From NCBI RefSeq assembly GCF_048553275.1, contig NZ_JBLZMW010000006.1, forward strand, positions 1-64,000: a stretch of DNA of 64,000 nt. The letters are read 5' to 3'. Position numbers and translations under genes: made by a program. The stretch comes from Pacificoceanicola sp048553275. Its GTDB lineage: Bacteria > Pseudomonadota > Alphaproteobacteria > Rhodobacterales > Rhodobacteraceae. Shown here piece by piece: positions 1 through 9,622 of the stretch. Below the pieces are notes generated by a model that worked only from the letters and a program-made list of their open reading frames with translations, did not search any database and was not told the DNA's origin. The stretch's first letter is position 1. Each line of letters opens with the position of its first letter.

Positions 1-1
1 G

Positions 2-292
2 CTGCTCAGCAGCCTGCCAAAGGTCGACTGGTTGCTCGGGGATCGTGGCTATGACGCCGACTGGTTCAGGGACGCGTCAAAAGACAAAGAGATACGGGCC
101 TGCATCCCTGGCAGAAAGCAACGCAAGACGCCGGTCAAATACGACAAGCGCCGATACAAACGACGCAACCGCATCGAGATCATGTTCGGCAGGCTCAAGG
201 ACTGGCGGCGTGTGGCGACACGCTATGATCGTTGTCCCAGGGTCTTCCTCTCAGCCATCGCTCTGGCCGCAACCGTCATCTATTGGTTTTGA
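2..292 (+). CDS. IS5-family transposase, C-terminal fragment
   Basis: The frame is open from the window edge to a stop at 292, so only the last 96 or so codons are present and the real start lies outside. The visible part reads LLGDRGYDADWFR near its beginning, carries a basic stretch with KYDKRRYKRRNRIE, and ends with FGRLKDWRRVATRYD. The D of GDRGYD and the E of RNRIE fit the last acidic residues of an IS5/IS427-type DDE transposase. Its role would be cut-and-paste movement of the element. The upstream half, and any frameshifted first ORF typical of this group, cannot be seen here. Family-level assignment is by motif recognition. Confidence 0.85.
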   Translation: MLSSLPKVDWLLGDRGYDADWFRDASKDKEIRACIPGRKQRKTPVKYDKRRYKRRNRIEIMFGRLKDWRRVATRYDRCPRVFLSAIALAATVIYWF

Positions 293-302
293 ATCCTGAC
301 CC
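290..302. repeat. Putative right end of the IS5-family element
   Basis: The transposase stop is directly followed by TGAATCCTGACCC and then TAG. Elements of the IS427 group commonly end a few bases after the transposase stop with a GA.TCC.GACCC-type inverted repeat. The left end is outside the window, so the pairing cannot be tested. Confidence 0.45.
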
Positions 303-336
303 TAGCCAGCCTGAAAAATGAAACCGGAGACATACG

Positions 337-1008
337 ATGACAGAGACATACGACGCCCGGGACCGAATCTGGCTTTGCCAGGCCTCCAATGAATCGATGC
401 TGAGGAAGGCCTGGAACGATCCAAAGCAAGAAGACATCAAACTTCCGCTGCTCGATCCCCAGCTCTACGCGCTCGGCGACAAAATGGCGCGGTCCGAGCC
501 TATTAATGCCGCAGAGATCCCCGACTGGTTCTACGAGCCAACGAAATCCAAGCCGTTGGTGCGACCGAATCATGCGCACCTGTTCTATGCAAATGCCTTT
601 GGCTTCATCTCGCCGCAAGTAAAGGCGGTTTTCGACCGTCATGATATGGGCGACAACCTCATCAAGTCGGTCACCCTGTTTCAAAATGACCGCAAGACGC
701 CCGCTCATGAAGGGTTCTGCGTGCTCTATGTGTGCCAGCTGAAAAACACCTTTCTTCCAGAGCACTCTCCGAATGCGCGGCAGCCATATGGCCCGGATTT
801 CGACGTTTGGGATCCGCCGGTCGTGTTGGAGGGGGACAATCGGATGAGCTTGAGTGAAAAGGCCCTGCAAGGGGCGGATTTGTGGGTCGAGCAAAGGGTT
901 TTCAGGACTGTTGTGTTCCTGAGCGATCGCCTCGTTGCCAACCTGCGCGCCGAAGGCCTCGTTAACGAATATTGGGGGCTTCGCGCCTGTCCTGTCGTAG
1001 CAGTCTGA
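337..1008 (+). CDS. Imm11-like (DUF1629) immunity-type protein
   Basis: A 223-residue protein with no signal peptide or membrane segment. The C-terminal third (LWVEQRVFRTVVFLSDRL, then VNEYWGLRACPVV) resembles the MXAN_0049/Imm11 family, formerly DUF1629, which is found beside polymorphic toxin genes and predicted to neutralise them. The start ATG follows a purine-rich AAACCGGAGA. It begins only 35 bases after the end of the IS element, so a toxin gene that once preceded it may have been displaced or lies upstream of the IS. No toxin is visible. The family call rests on pattern recognition of the C-terminus and is moderate. An alternative is a lone hypothetical cargo gene. Confidence 0.5.
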   Translation: MTETYDARDRIWLCQASNESMLRKAWNDPKQEDIKLPLLDPQLYALGDKMARSEPINAAEIPDWFYEPTKSKPLVRPNHAHLFYANAFGFISPQVKAVFDRHDMGDNLIKSVTLFQNDRKTPAHEGFCVLYVCQLKNTFLPEHSPNARQPYGPDFDVWDPPVVLEGDNRMSLSEKALQGADLWVEQRVFRTVVFLSDRLVANLRAEGLVNEYWGLRACPVVAV

Positions 1009-1784
1009 TTTTCCATATTCATCTAAATATTACAGGGCCGGGCCAAAACGCATTGGTCAAAAAACGGCCATTTCAGCCGCCTTCAAATGGAAAAAACGTG
1101 AGAGCCAACTTATCATGACTTTCGCGAAAACTTCCCTTGGGTGCAGCAAGCCAGTTTGCGTAAGCTGATCCAGCCTGTCTGACGTCAGTACCCGTGGGAC
1201 ACTGGCAACGGATTTGGCACTTCTGCCGATTGGGCATGTGCTTGAGAAGTATATTCACAACACAATGCAAGAAGGGAAGTTCCGCTTTCGCGTCGCGCCA
1301 CGTTCAGCCGTCGATATTCTGCGCCAGCGAACGGGAGTTTTTCCACGGAGTCGGCGGGAAGCGGAATTTTGCTGCGGGTGCGAAATCGGCATGGAACATT
1401 CCGTGAAGCGGACCTTGGCGCGCGAACCGTCCAAAATCCCCGCGGGGCGTCTTGAGAGTATCTGGGGCGTTTTGCGTTAGTTGAGGGTATATTCGAAGCC
1501 ACCTCGACTGAAGCCCTCGCCAACCTGACTTTGGCAGAACGGGTCATCATGAGGAGAGGACGGACCAGAGAAATTCCGAGCCACGCCCGACCACACCGCC
1601 GCGCGTCATGTCCCGGTTGCAAATGCCGCAAGCCGCACAGGTGTTCACAGGATCATTCAGGCCGCACATTGCCCGAACAGTGGTCGCGTCTCGGGAGGCT
1701 GCACTGACCGCAAGGTCTGGCCTCCACGCAATCTCCACGCAATCTCGGAGGTTCCTCCATCGCCCGATGCTATTTGGCGGCGGT
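1009..1784. other. Gene-poor stretch between the immunity-like gene and the efflux operon
   Basis: About 780 bases with only short overlapping ORFs on both strands (for example 1185-1631 on the minus strand). None shows a recognisable domain or a good ribosome binding site. The promoter of the efflux operon should lie in its right part. I see no clear inverted repeats or RNA gene. It may be a decayed remnant next to the IS end. Confidence 0.4.
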
Positions 1785-2966
1785 ATGACTGCAACGGGAC
1801 GCAACATGACACGCCGCAAGATTCTGATCGCCGCCTGCATCGGCCTGATGGGCGGAGCGCTGGCCATCTTCCAGTTCGACAACCTCCCCCATTCGGCCGT
1901 GGCGGAAGAACCCGCGGGGGAAACGACGGTCCACTTGACGGTGCGCCCGGTCGAATCCGAACGGATCGTGCTGTCGTCCGACTATGCAGGCCGCGTCTCT
2001 GCCCATCGACGGGTTGAAATTCGTCCGCAAGTCGGGGAGCTGATCCTCGAGCGGCACGTCGCGGAAAGCGCCAAGGTTGCGGCTGGGGACGTTCTGTTCC
2101 GCATCGACCCTGCGCCGCTGCAGGCCGACCTCGACGTGGCAGAGGCGGCCCTTTTGCGCGCCGAAATCGCCGAGGCCCAGGCAAAGCGCGCGGTCGAGCG
2201 TTCGGATTCCCTGCTGACGCGGAACACCGTCAGCCGACAGAGCAACGACACTGCCCACAATGACCTGCAAATCGCAAAGGCGGGCGTTGCCGAAGCCCGC
2301 GCCGTGGTGGAGCGCAAGCGTCTCGACCTCGATTTTGCGACGCTGCGCGCGCCCATCGACGGCTACGTCGCGGCCGGGCTCGCCGAGATCGGCGGGCTGG
2401 TCACGGTCAGAGGCGACAAGCCCCTCGCGGTGGTGCAGGATCTCGATACGGTGACAATCGACCTTCGGCTGCCGGTGGAAGACCTCGACGCGGTGATGAT
2501 CGCCGCGGAAGAAGGGCTGGGGGCGGTCACGGTGCTGAGGGACCGGGACGGCGCGCGTCCCCTGACCGGCGCGCTGAAATCCTCTGACGTCATCGTCGAT
2601 CAGGGCACCGGGTATGTCGGCGTTCGAATCGAGGCCGCAAACCCCGACCTGGCCCTGCTTCCGGGGATGTTCGTGCGTGCAACTCTGCCGCATGGCGTCA
2701 TCCCGTGCGCTCTCCTGGTGCCGGAGGATGCCGTCCTGCGCACCGGTGACGGCGGCGCGCAAATTGTTGTCGTCTCGCCCGACGGTCTGGCTGCGCGTCG
2801 CGATGTGCGGCTGGGCGAACGCGTCGGCAATCGCGTCATCGTCGCGTCCGGACTGAAGCCGGGCGAGAACGTTGCGGTGCGGGGGCAGGAGCGCGTCCCG
2901 GACGGAGTGACAGTTCCGGCCACGACGCGCCCCGGCGCCCCCTCTCAACCTGACACATCCTCCTGA
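1785..2966 (+). CDS. RND efflux periplasmic adaptor (HlyD/AcrA family)
   Basis: Membrane-fusion protein of about 393 residues that should link the inner-membrane RND pump encoded next to it to an outer-membrane channel. After a basic N-terminus (MTRRK) there is one hydrophobic segment ending near AVAEE. A barrel/lipoyl half follows (VGELILERHVAESAKVAAG, then FRIDPAPLQADL), then an alpha-helical hairpin rich in Ala/Glu/Arg, then the second lipoyl half (LRAPIDGYVAAG). The frame is open further upstream, with alternative starts at 1608, 1767 and 1806. I chose 1785 because the signal anchor then sits at the N-terminus; 1806 is equally possible. The pump gene starts 13 bases downstream. No outer-membrane partner is seen in the window. 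Confidence 0.85.
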   Translation: MTATGRNMTRRKILIAACIGLMGGALAIFQFDNLPHSAVAEEPAGETTVHLTVRPVESERIVLSSDYAGRVSAHRRVEIRPQVGELILERHVAESAKVAAGDVLFRIDPAPLQADLDVAEAALLRAEIAEAQAKRAVERSDSLLTRNTVSRQSNDTAHNDLQIAKAGVAEARAVVERKRLDLDFATLRAPIDGYVAAGLAEIGGLVTVRGDKPLAVVQDLDTVTIDLRLPVEDLDAVMIAAEEGLGAVTVLRDRDGARPLTGALKSSDVIVDQGTGYVGVRIEAANPDLALLPGMFVRATLPHGVIPCALLVPEDAVLRTGDGGAQIVVVSPDGLAARRDVRLGERVGNRVIVASGLKPGENVAVRGQERVPDGVTVPATTRPGAPSQPDTSS

Positions 2967-2979
2967 AAAGCGAACAAAA

Positions 2980-5900
2980 ATGGCCCAGTTTTTTATCCTG
3001 CGCCCGGTCTTTGCCTGGGTCATCGCGATCTTCATCGCGCTTGCCGGGATCGTCGCGATCCCGCAACTGCCGGTCGCCCGGTTTCCCGACATTGCGCCGC
3101 CCAGCGTCAGCATCTTCACGACCTACGCCGGGGCCGATGCGACCACCGTCAGCAACAGCGTGGTGCGGCCCATCGAAAAGGAACTCTCCAGCGTCAAGAA
3201 CGTGCTGTATTACGAGTCCAGCGTGGACTCGACGGGCGGCGCAAACATTACCGTCACCTTCAAGCCCGGGACGAACACTGAGCTGGCGCAGGTAGAGGTA
3301 CAGAACCGGCTGAAGAACGCGGAGGCCCTGTTGCCCGAACCGGTGCGCCGCGCAGGCATCGGTGTCGAGGCGGCGGAATCGGGTTTTCTGATGGTCATCA
3401 CGCTCAAGTCGCGGACCGGCGCGACCGATGAACTGAGCCTTGGCGAATACCTGACCCGAAACCTTGGCGAGGAGTTGAAACGCGTGCCCGGTGTCGGGCG
3501 GGTGCAGCAGTTCGGATCGGATCGGGCGCTGCGGGTCTGGGTCGATGCGGCAAAGCTTTCGGCCTATGGGCTGACGATGAGCGACGTGACCGACGCCATC
3601 GCGCGCGAGAATGCGCAGGCCGCGCCCGGGCGCATCGGCGATGGCCCGACTGTGCCGGGCACGCGGATCTCGACGCCGCTCACCATCCAGGGACAGCTGA
3701 CGTCGCCCGAGGCCTTTGCCACGATCCCGCTGCGGGCCACGACCGACGGTGCGCGTCTGATTCTGGGTGATGTCGCGCGGCTGGAACTGGCGGCGCAGAC
3801 CACGGCCTTCAGCGTCAGCAGCAATGGAAAGGCGGCAGCCTCCGCTGCGATCCAGATGACGCCTGGTGGCAATGCCGTCCGGACCGCCGCCGCCATCGAG
3901 GCGCGGCTGGAGGCGTTGCGCCCCGCCATGCCCGAGGACATGGAGATCTCGATTTCTTACAACACCGCGCCCTTCGTGAAAGTGTCGATCTCAAAGGTGA
4001 TCCAGACCCTGGTCGAGGCGATGGCGCTGGTCTTTGCGGTAATGCTGCTGTTCCTGCAAAACGTCCGGTACACGCTGATCCCGGCCATCGTCGCGCCGAT
4101 CGCGCTGCTGGGCACCTTTGCCGTGATGTGGATGGCGGGGTTCTCGATCAACGTCCTGACGATGTTCGGCATGGTGCTGGCCATCGGCATCATCGTGGAC
4201 GACGCCATCGTCGTGGTCGAATCCGTCGAGCGGATCATGATGCGGCAGGCTCTGCCGCCGAAGGAGGCTACACAACAGGCGATGCGCGAGATCACCGGCG
4301 CCGTTATCGGCACGACGCTTGTGTTGGCCGCCGTTTTCATTCCACTGGGTCTGGCCAGTGGATCGGTCGGCGCGATCTACAGGCAGTTCGCGCTGTCGAT
4401 GGCGGTGTCGATCCTGATTTCATCCGTCCTTGCGCTGACGCTGACGCCCGCGCTCTGCGCCACGGTGCTGCGTCCCGTCGCGGGCCATGGCAGGGCCGGT
4501 GGTTTCTTTGGCGTGTTCAACCGCGGTTTCGACGCGGTGACAGGGGCCTACACCGGCTGGGTAGGCTGGACCCTGCGGCGCGGCGGGCGGATGATCGTGC
4601 TCTACCTCGTGCTTGTCGCGGTCATGGGGCTCGTTTTCACACGGATCCCGACCTCCTTCGTCCCCGACGAGGATCAGGGCAACTTCATGGCCATGTTCGA
4701 ACTGCCCGCCGGCGCGACGGCGGAGCGCACGCGCGACGTGATCGCCGCCTACGAGGCGCACACCGCGACCCGCCCCGACATCGTCGAGAACACGGTGATC
4801 CTCGGGTTCGGATTCTCGGGTTCGGGGCCGAATGCTGCCCAGGCCTTCACCAGCATGAAGGACTGGGATAAGCGCACGACCAGCGTGGACGAGGAGATCG
4901 CCGCGGCGGAGGCCGCAATGGCGGAAATACCCGAAGGAACAGCCATGATCATGAAACCCCCGGCAATCGAGTCGCTGGGCACGACATCGGGTTTTTCGCT
5001 GCGGCTGGAGGATCGCGCCAATGCCGGCCCTGCCGCGCTGAAGGCGGCCGAAGATCAGCTGATCGCCGCGGCGGAGGCCAGCCCGCTGTTGTCTTCAGTG
5101 ATGAGCGAGGGCCTGCCCGCCGGCATGGCCATCGCGCTCCGGATCGACCGCGAGAAGGCGCAGGCGCTGGGGTTGGCGTTCGACGCGATCACCGACGCCA
5201 TCGGGACCGCTGTCGGATCGACCTATGTGAACGATTTCCCCTATCGGGGGCGGATGCAGCAGGTCATCGTGCAGGCCGAAGCCGCCGCGCGCATGCATGT
5301 GGAGGACGTGCTGCGGCTCGAGGTGCGCAATGCCCAAGGCGGTATGGTGCCACTGTCGGAGGTCATCACCCCGGTCTGGGAAAACACGCCCTCGCAACTC
5401 GACCGTTACAACGGCTACCCGGCCGCGCGCATCTCTGGCGAGGCGGCAAGCGGCGTGTCGAGCGGCGCGGCCATGGCCGAGATGGAGCGTCTGGCCTTCG
5501 CACTGCCGCAGGGGTTCGCCGTGGAATGGACCGGACAGTCGCTGCAGGAAAAGCAATCGGCCAGCCAGGCGCCGATGCTGATGGCGGCCTCCATGCTGAT
5601 CGTGTTCCTCGTTCTGGCAGCCCTCTACGAAAGCTGGTCGGTGCCCGTGGCGGTGATGTTGGTGGTGCCTTTGGGTGTCCTCGGCGCCGTGACCGCCGTG
5701 CTGCTGCGCGGCACGGACAACGACGTGTTCTTCAAGGTCGGCCTCGTTACGATCATCGGACTGTCTGCCAAAAACGCGATCCTCATGGTCGAATACGCCC
5801 GCCATCTGCGCGAGGACGGCATGGGACTGCATCGCGCCATCCTGCAGGCCGCGCGCCTGCGTCTGCGCCCGATCGTCATGACCTCGCTGGCCTTCATCCT

Positions 5901-6090
5901 CGGGGTCGTGCCGCTGGTGATCGCCCGGGGCGCGGCATCCGAGATCCAGAATGCCATCGGCACCGGCGTCTTCGGCGGCATGATCTCCGCCACGGTGCTG
6001 GGCGTTTTCTTCGTCCCCTTGCTCTATGTTGGCGTCAGCCGCCTGACCCGTCCGACAGCCCAACCCGCGTTGAAGAAGGCCCCCGCATGA
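2980..6090 (+). CDS. RND multidrug efflux permease (AcrB/MexB, HAE1 type)
   Basis: A 1036-residue inner-membrane proton/drug antiporter, the usual length for AcrB-like pumps. It begins MAQFFILRPVFAWVIAIFI, the classic first transmembrane helix. The proton-relay aspartates are seen as D407 and D408 in GIIVDDAIVVVESVER, and the transmembrane lysine as K931 in LSAKNAILMVEYA. Two large periplasmic loops and duplicated halves fit a trimeric pump that exports amphiphilic compounds. It follows the adaptor by 13 bases, and its stop overlaps the regulator start (ATGA). The substrate cannot be told from sequence. Confidence 0.95.
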   Translation: MAQFFILRPVFAWVIAIFIALAGIVAIPQLPVARFPDIAPPSVSIFTTYAGADATTVSNSVVRPIEKELSSVKNVLYYESSVDSTGGANITVTFKPGTNTELAQVEVQNRLKNAEALLPEPVRRAGIGVEAAESGFLMVITLKSRTGATDELSLGEYLTRNLGEELKRVPGVGRVQQFGSDRALRVWVDAAKLSAYGLTMSDVTDAIARENAQAAPGRIGDGPTVPGTRISTPLTIQGQLTSPEAFATIPLRATTDGARLILGDVARLELAAQTTAFSVSSNGKAAASAAIQMTPGGNAVRTAAAIEARLEALRPAMPEDMEISISYNTAPFVKVSISKVIQTLVEAMALVFAVMLLFLQNVRYTLIPAIVAPIALLGTFAVMWMAGFSINVLTMFGMVLAIGIIVDDAIVVVESVERIMMRQALPPKEATQQAMREITGAVIGTTLVLAAVFIPLGLASGSVGAIYRQFALSMAVSILISSVLALTLTPALCATVLRPVAGHGRAGGFFGVFNRGFDAVTGAYTGWVGWTLRRGGRMIVLYLVLVAVMGLVFTRIPTSFVPDEDQGNFMAMFELPAGATAERTRDVIAAYEAHTATRPDIVENTVILGFGFSGSGPNAAQAFTSMKDWDKRTTSVDEEIAAAEAAMAEIPEGTAMIMKPPAIESLGTTSGFSLRLEDRANAGPAALKAAEDQLIAAAEASPLLSSVMSEGLPAGMAIALRIDREKAQALGLAFDAITDAIGTAVGSTYVNDFPYRGRMQQVIVQAEAAARMHVEDVLRLEVRNAQGGMVPLSEVITPVWENTPSQLDRYNGYPAARISGEAASGVSSGAAMAEMERLAFALPQGFAVEWTGQSLQEKQSASQAPMLMAASMLIVFLVLAALYESWSVPVAVMLVVPLGVLGAVTAVLLRGTDNDVFFKVGLVTIIGLSAKNAILMVEYARHLREDGMGLHRAILQAARLRLRPIVMTSLAFILGVVPLVIARGAASEIQNAIGTGVFGGMISATVLGVFFVPLLYVGVSRLTRPTAQPALKKAPA

Positions 6091-6785
6091 CCGATGCCCT
6101 GATACTGATCGTCGAGGACGAACCCGAGATCGCCGAGATCCTCGAAAGCTATTTTGCGCGCGAAGGGTTTCGCGTGATCTGCGCCCGCGACGGCACCACG
6201 GGCCTTGCGCATCACCAGCGCCTGCGGCCCGACCTGGTGGTGCTGGACATCAAGCTGCCGGGACAGGACGGCTTCGAGGTGCTTGCCGCGATACGGCGGC
6301 GGGGCGAGACACCGGTCATCATGGTCACGGCGCTGGCCGAGGATCTGGACAAGCTGCAGGCGTTGCGGATCGGGGCCGACGACTATGTGGTCAAACCGTT
6401 CAACCCGCATGAGGTTGTGGCCCGCGCCCGCGCCGTCTTGCGCCGTACGATGGGACAGAGGCGGGACAGCCTGCTGCGGGTTGGCCCCTTGACGGTCGAT
6501 CCCGATGCCTACCGCGCCACGCTCGACGGCAGCGCCGGGCCTGTCGTGCTCGACCTGACGCCCACGGAGTTCCGCATCCTCGCCCATATGGCGCGGTTTC
6601 CGGGCCGGGCCTTCAGCCGGACCGACCTTGTCGATGCCTGCCTGCCCGAAGGGTCGGCCCTCGACCGCACCGTCGACAGCCACGTCAGCAACCTGCGCCG
6701 CAAGCTGGGGGCTGCGGGCGCGGACAGTCTGCTGACCGGCGTGCGCGGGATCGGCTACCGTCTGGATGTGCCCCATGGCGGCTAA
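6087..6785 (+). CDS. OmpR/BaeR-type response regulator
   Basis: A 232-residue two-domain regulator. The receiver domain (about 1-118) has the acidic pocket VEDEPE, phospho-acceptor D54 in VLDIKLPGQDG and K103 in YVVKPFNPHE. The winged-helix DNA-binding domain (about 135-230) ends in VDSHVSNLRRKLG and VRGIGYRL, typical of the OmpR family. The start ATG overlaps the pump stop by four bases, and its end overlaps the kinase gene. It probably controls this efflux operon in response to envelope stress or an exported compound, as BaeR does; that role is inferred from position. Confidence 0.93.
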   Translation: MTDALILIVEDEPEIAEILESYFAREGFRVICARDGTTGLAHHQRLRPDLVVLDIKLPGQDGFEVLAAIRRRGETPVIMVTALAEDLDKLQALRIGADDYVVKPFNPHEVVARARAVLRRTMGQRRDSLLRVGPLTVDPDAYRATLDGSAGPVVLDLTPTEFRILAHMARFPGRAFSRTDLVDACLPEGSALDRTVDSHVSNLRRKLGAAGADSLLTGVRGIGYRLDVPHGG

Positions 6786-7857
6786 CCTCAACGCGCGCAT
6801 CTCGCGCACCATCATCGCGCTGACGCTCGTCGCGGCGCTGGTCGTGTCGCTGGGATTGATGGCCTATTTCCTGTTCATCTACGATTGGATCTACCCCACC
6901 GAAGCGCCGGACGCGACGGGCTGGCGCACGGCGGATACCGTCATGGTGCTGACCGTTCTGACCTTCGGCCTCGTCACCGCCGCGTTGATCGGTTGGCGTC
7001 TGGCCGGACGGGTCATCGCGCCGCTGAAATCGGTCGGTATGGCGGCGCGGCGGATTGCGCAGGGGGATTTCTCTGCCCGTGCCGACGTGCCAGACGACAG
7101 TTTCCGCGAAGCGGCGGACCTGCTGGCGGATTTCAACGCCATGGCCGAACGACTGGAGCGGGCCGAGGCCGAACTGGCCTATTCCAATTCGGCCATCGCG
7201 CATGAATTGCGCACACCGCTGACCATCCTGCGCGGGCGGCTTCAGGGGTTGTCCGATGGCGTCTTCGATCCGACGCAGGAGACCTTCGACCGGCTGATCG
7301 CCCATGTCGATCACCTCTCGTCCATCGTCGAGGAGCTGCGCACGCTCGCGCTCGGCAACGCCGGTCGGCTGGAGCTGTCCCATGCCAGCCTCGACCTTGC
7401 GGAGGAGGTCGCGGCGGCCCTGAACGGCATGGAGGCGGAACTGGCCGGGGCGGGCATCAACGTGACCCGCGCACTGGCCCCGGCGCGCGTCACGGCGGAC
7501 AGGACACGCCTGCGCCAGGCCTTCGTTGCGGTGCTGGAGAACTGCCGCCGCTACGCGCCGCAGGCCCGTGTTCACATCGAGACCCGGATTGAAGGAAACC
7601 ATGTGATCTTTCGCTGTTCCGACAACGGGCCAGGCCTGCCCCCCGAGGATCGGGCCCGCGCCTTCGGCCGGTTCTGGCGGGCCGACGGCTCGCGCGGGCG
7701 CAGCCACGGCGGTTCGGGGCTTGGCTTGTCCATCCTGCGCGCCATCGCCCGCGCCCATGGCGGCGAGGCAAGGCTGCTGCCGAACCACCCGACCGGCCTC
7801 ACCGTTGAAGTCCGGCTGCCCGCAAAGACCGACGAGACTGGAATGATCGATGACTGA
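6775..7857 (+). CDS. Sensor histidine kinase of the efflux operon
   Basis: Membrane sensor kinase of about 360 residues. It has two transmembrane segments (near residues 10-35 and 45-70) with a short periplasmic loop, then a HAMP-like region (AGRVIAPLKSVGMAARRIA). The H-box has H143 in SAIAHELRTPLTILRG, the N-box is FVAVLENCRRYA, and the ATP lid regions are DNGPGLPP and GGSGLGLSI. The very short periplasmic part suggests it senses membrane or inner-leaflet signals. An in-frame ATG at 6766 is an alternative start; both overlap the regulator gene. It should phosphorylate D54 of the adjacent regulator. Confidence 0.92.
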   Translation: MAANLNARISRTIIALTLVAALVVSLGLMAYFLFIYDWIYPTEAPDATGWRTADTVMVLTVLTFGLVTAALIGWRLAGRVIAPLKSVGMAARRIAQGDFSARADVPDDSFREAADLLADFNAMAERLERAEAELAYSNSAIAHELRTPLTILRGRLQGLSDGVFDPTQETFDRLIAHVDHLSSIVEELRTLALGNAGRLELSHASLDLAEEVAAALNGMEAELAGAGINVTRALAPARVTADRTRLRQAFVAVLENCRRYAPQARVHIETRIEGNHVIFRCSDNGPGLPPEDRARAFGRFWRADGSRGRSHGGSGLGLSILRAIARAHGGEARLLPNHPTGLTVEVRLPAKTDETGMIDD

Positions 7858-9622
7858 CGATCCCGAAACCTACGGCGACCTGGCCGCACGGCATGTCTCG
7901 CTGCGGCGGGTCCTTCAACTCTTTGCTCCCTACAGGGCGCGGATCGGGGGCGTTGTTGCGTTGATGATCCTGTCGTCGGCCATCGGGCTGGCCGGGCCCT
8001 TCCTTCTGCGCGCGATCATCGATGTGGCCCTGCCGCTGCAGGATCTTTCGCTGCTGCTCTGGCTGGCGGGCGGCATGATCGCGGCCGCGCTGGCCTCCGC
8101 CGGGATCGGCGCGCTCCAGGTCGTGCTGAGCACCCGCATCGGGCAGGCCATCCTGCACGACCTGCGGGTCCGCCTTTATGCCCATCTGCAGACGCTTTCG
8201 TTGCGGTTCTTCACCGGCACACGCACCGGCGAGGTGCAGTCCCGCATCGCGGGCGACATCGCCGGGCTGCAATCGCTGATGACCGAGACCGCGAACGAAC
8301 TGGGCCGTTCGCTCAGCGCGGTGGTGATGACGGCTGTGGCGATCGTGGTGCTGGACTGGCGGCTGGCCCTCTTCGTGCTGCTCATCGTGCCGGGGACCGT
8401 GCTGATCAGCGCGCGCGTCGCCCGTCTGCGCGAGGCGCTGACCTTCCAGCAGCAGGCCCGCGCCGCCGACATGTCCGCCGCGGTCGAGCAGACACTGTCC
8501 GCTCCCGGCATCATCCTTGCCCGAACCATGGGGCGCGGCAGTTTCCTGACCCAGCATTTCGCCCGCATCTCGCGCGACCTGGCACAGCTTGAGGTCCGCT
8601 CGCATACTGCAGGCGAATGGCAGTGGTCGCTGATCGGCTTTGCCCTTGCGACACTGCCCGCCCTGACGCTGGTGGCGGGTGGGCTCTTGATGCAGACGGG
8701 CAATCCGGCCAGCATCGGCACGCTCGTGGCGATGATCGCCCTGCAGGAACAACTCCTCTGGCCCTTAGAGCAGTTGCTCGAGGTCGGCCGCGACACGCGA
8801 AAGACCCGCGCGCTCTTTGCCCGTGTCTTCGAATACATGGACAAGCCGGTGGAGATCACCGAGCGCACCGATGCCGTCACCATCCCACGGGCCGACATGC
8901 GCGGCGAGGTCGAACTCGACCACGTCCAGTTCGCCTATGCAAAGGGGCACGGCCCCGCGGTGCAGGAGGTGCGCCTGACCATCCCCGCGGGCAGCCATGT
9001 CGCCATCGTCGGCCCGACAGGGTCGGGCAAGACGACGCTCGGATACCTGCTGGCGCGGCTCTACGATGTCGATGGCGGCGCGATCCGCTTCGACGGTGTG
9101 GACCTGCGCGACCTCAGCTTCGACACGCTCTCGAGGATGCTTGGGGTGGTCTCGCAGGAGCCCTACCTGCTGAACGCCTCTGTGGCCGAAAACCTGCGCT
9201 TCGCCCACCCCGAGGCGACCATGGCCGAGCTCATAGCGGCCGCGAAGGTGTCGCAGATCCACGACCATATTGCGGCATTGCCCGCAGGCTACGAGACACT
9301 GGTCGGCGAAGGCGGCTCCCGTTTCTCTGGCGGCGAGAGGCAGCGTCTGGCGCTGGCCCGCACGATCCTGCGCGACCCTCCGATCCTGCTGCTGGACGAG
9401 GCAACGAGCGCGCTCGACACGCGAACGGAACGCGCGATGTCGCAGGCGCTGGACAGGCTGTCGAAGGGTCGCACGACCATCACCATCGCACACCGGCTCT
9501 CGACCATCCGCGAGGCCGACCTTATCGTCGTGATGCAGAACGGGCGGGTGGTTGAGACCGGCACCCACGCCGCGCTGGCAGCGAAAGGCGGCGTCTATGC
9601 CGGGCTTCTGGCCGGCGCGTGA
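7850..9622 (+). CDS. ABC exporter, fused membrane and ATPase domains (MsbA/LmrA-like)
   Basis: A 590-residue half-transporter. Six membrane helices occupy about residues 20-310, followed by an ATPase domain with Walker A GPTGSGKTT (388-396), signature FSGGERQRLALAR (near 492) and Walker B ILLLDEATSALD (near 513). It should work as a homodimer exporting a lipid or drug. The start overlaps the kinase gene by 8 bases, so it belongs to the same transcript as the RND pump. This makes the operon a two-pump resistance unit under one two-component system. The substrate is unknown. No obvious terminator hairpin follows. Confidence 0.92.
   Translation: MTDDPETYGDLAARHVSLRRVLQLFAPYRARIGGVVALMILSSAIGLAGPFLLRAIIDVALPLQDLSLLLWLAGGMIAAALASAGIGALQVVLSTRIGQAILHDLRVRLYAHLQTLSLRFFTGTRTGEVQSRIAGDIAGLQSLMTETANELGRSLSAVVMTAVAIVVLDWRLALFVLLIVPGTVLISARVARLREALTFQQQARAADMSAAVEQTLSAPGIILARTMGRGSFLTQHFARISRDLAQLEVRSHTAGEWQWSLIGFALATLPALTLVAGGLLMQTGNPASIGTLVAMIALQEQLLWPLEQLLEVGRDTRKTRALFARVFEYMDKPVEITERTDAVTIPRADMRGEVELDHVQFAYAKGHGPAVQEVRLTIPAGSHVAIVGPTGSGKTTLGYLLARLYDVDGGAIRFDGVDLRDLSFDTLSRMLGVVSQEPYLLNASVAENLRFAHPEATMAELIAAAKVSQIHDHIAALPAGYETLVGEGGSRFSGGERQRLALARTILRDPPILLLDEATSALDTRTERAMSQALDRLSKGRTTITIAHRLSTIREADLIVVMQNGRVVETGTHAALAAKGGVYAGLLAGA

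Noticed and set aside
1770..3119. 449-codon minus-strand ORF across the adaptor gene
   Set aside because: It is a GC-rich shadow of the adaptor and pump genes; its translation is Arg/His/Gln-rich without domains.
5095..6063. 322-codon minus-strand ORF inside the RND pump gene
   Set aside because: Composition (His/Gln/Asp/Gly repeats) is typical of the antisense of a membrane protein, and the pump frame is clearly real.
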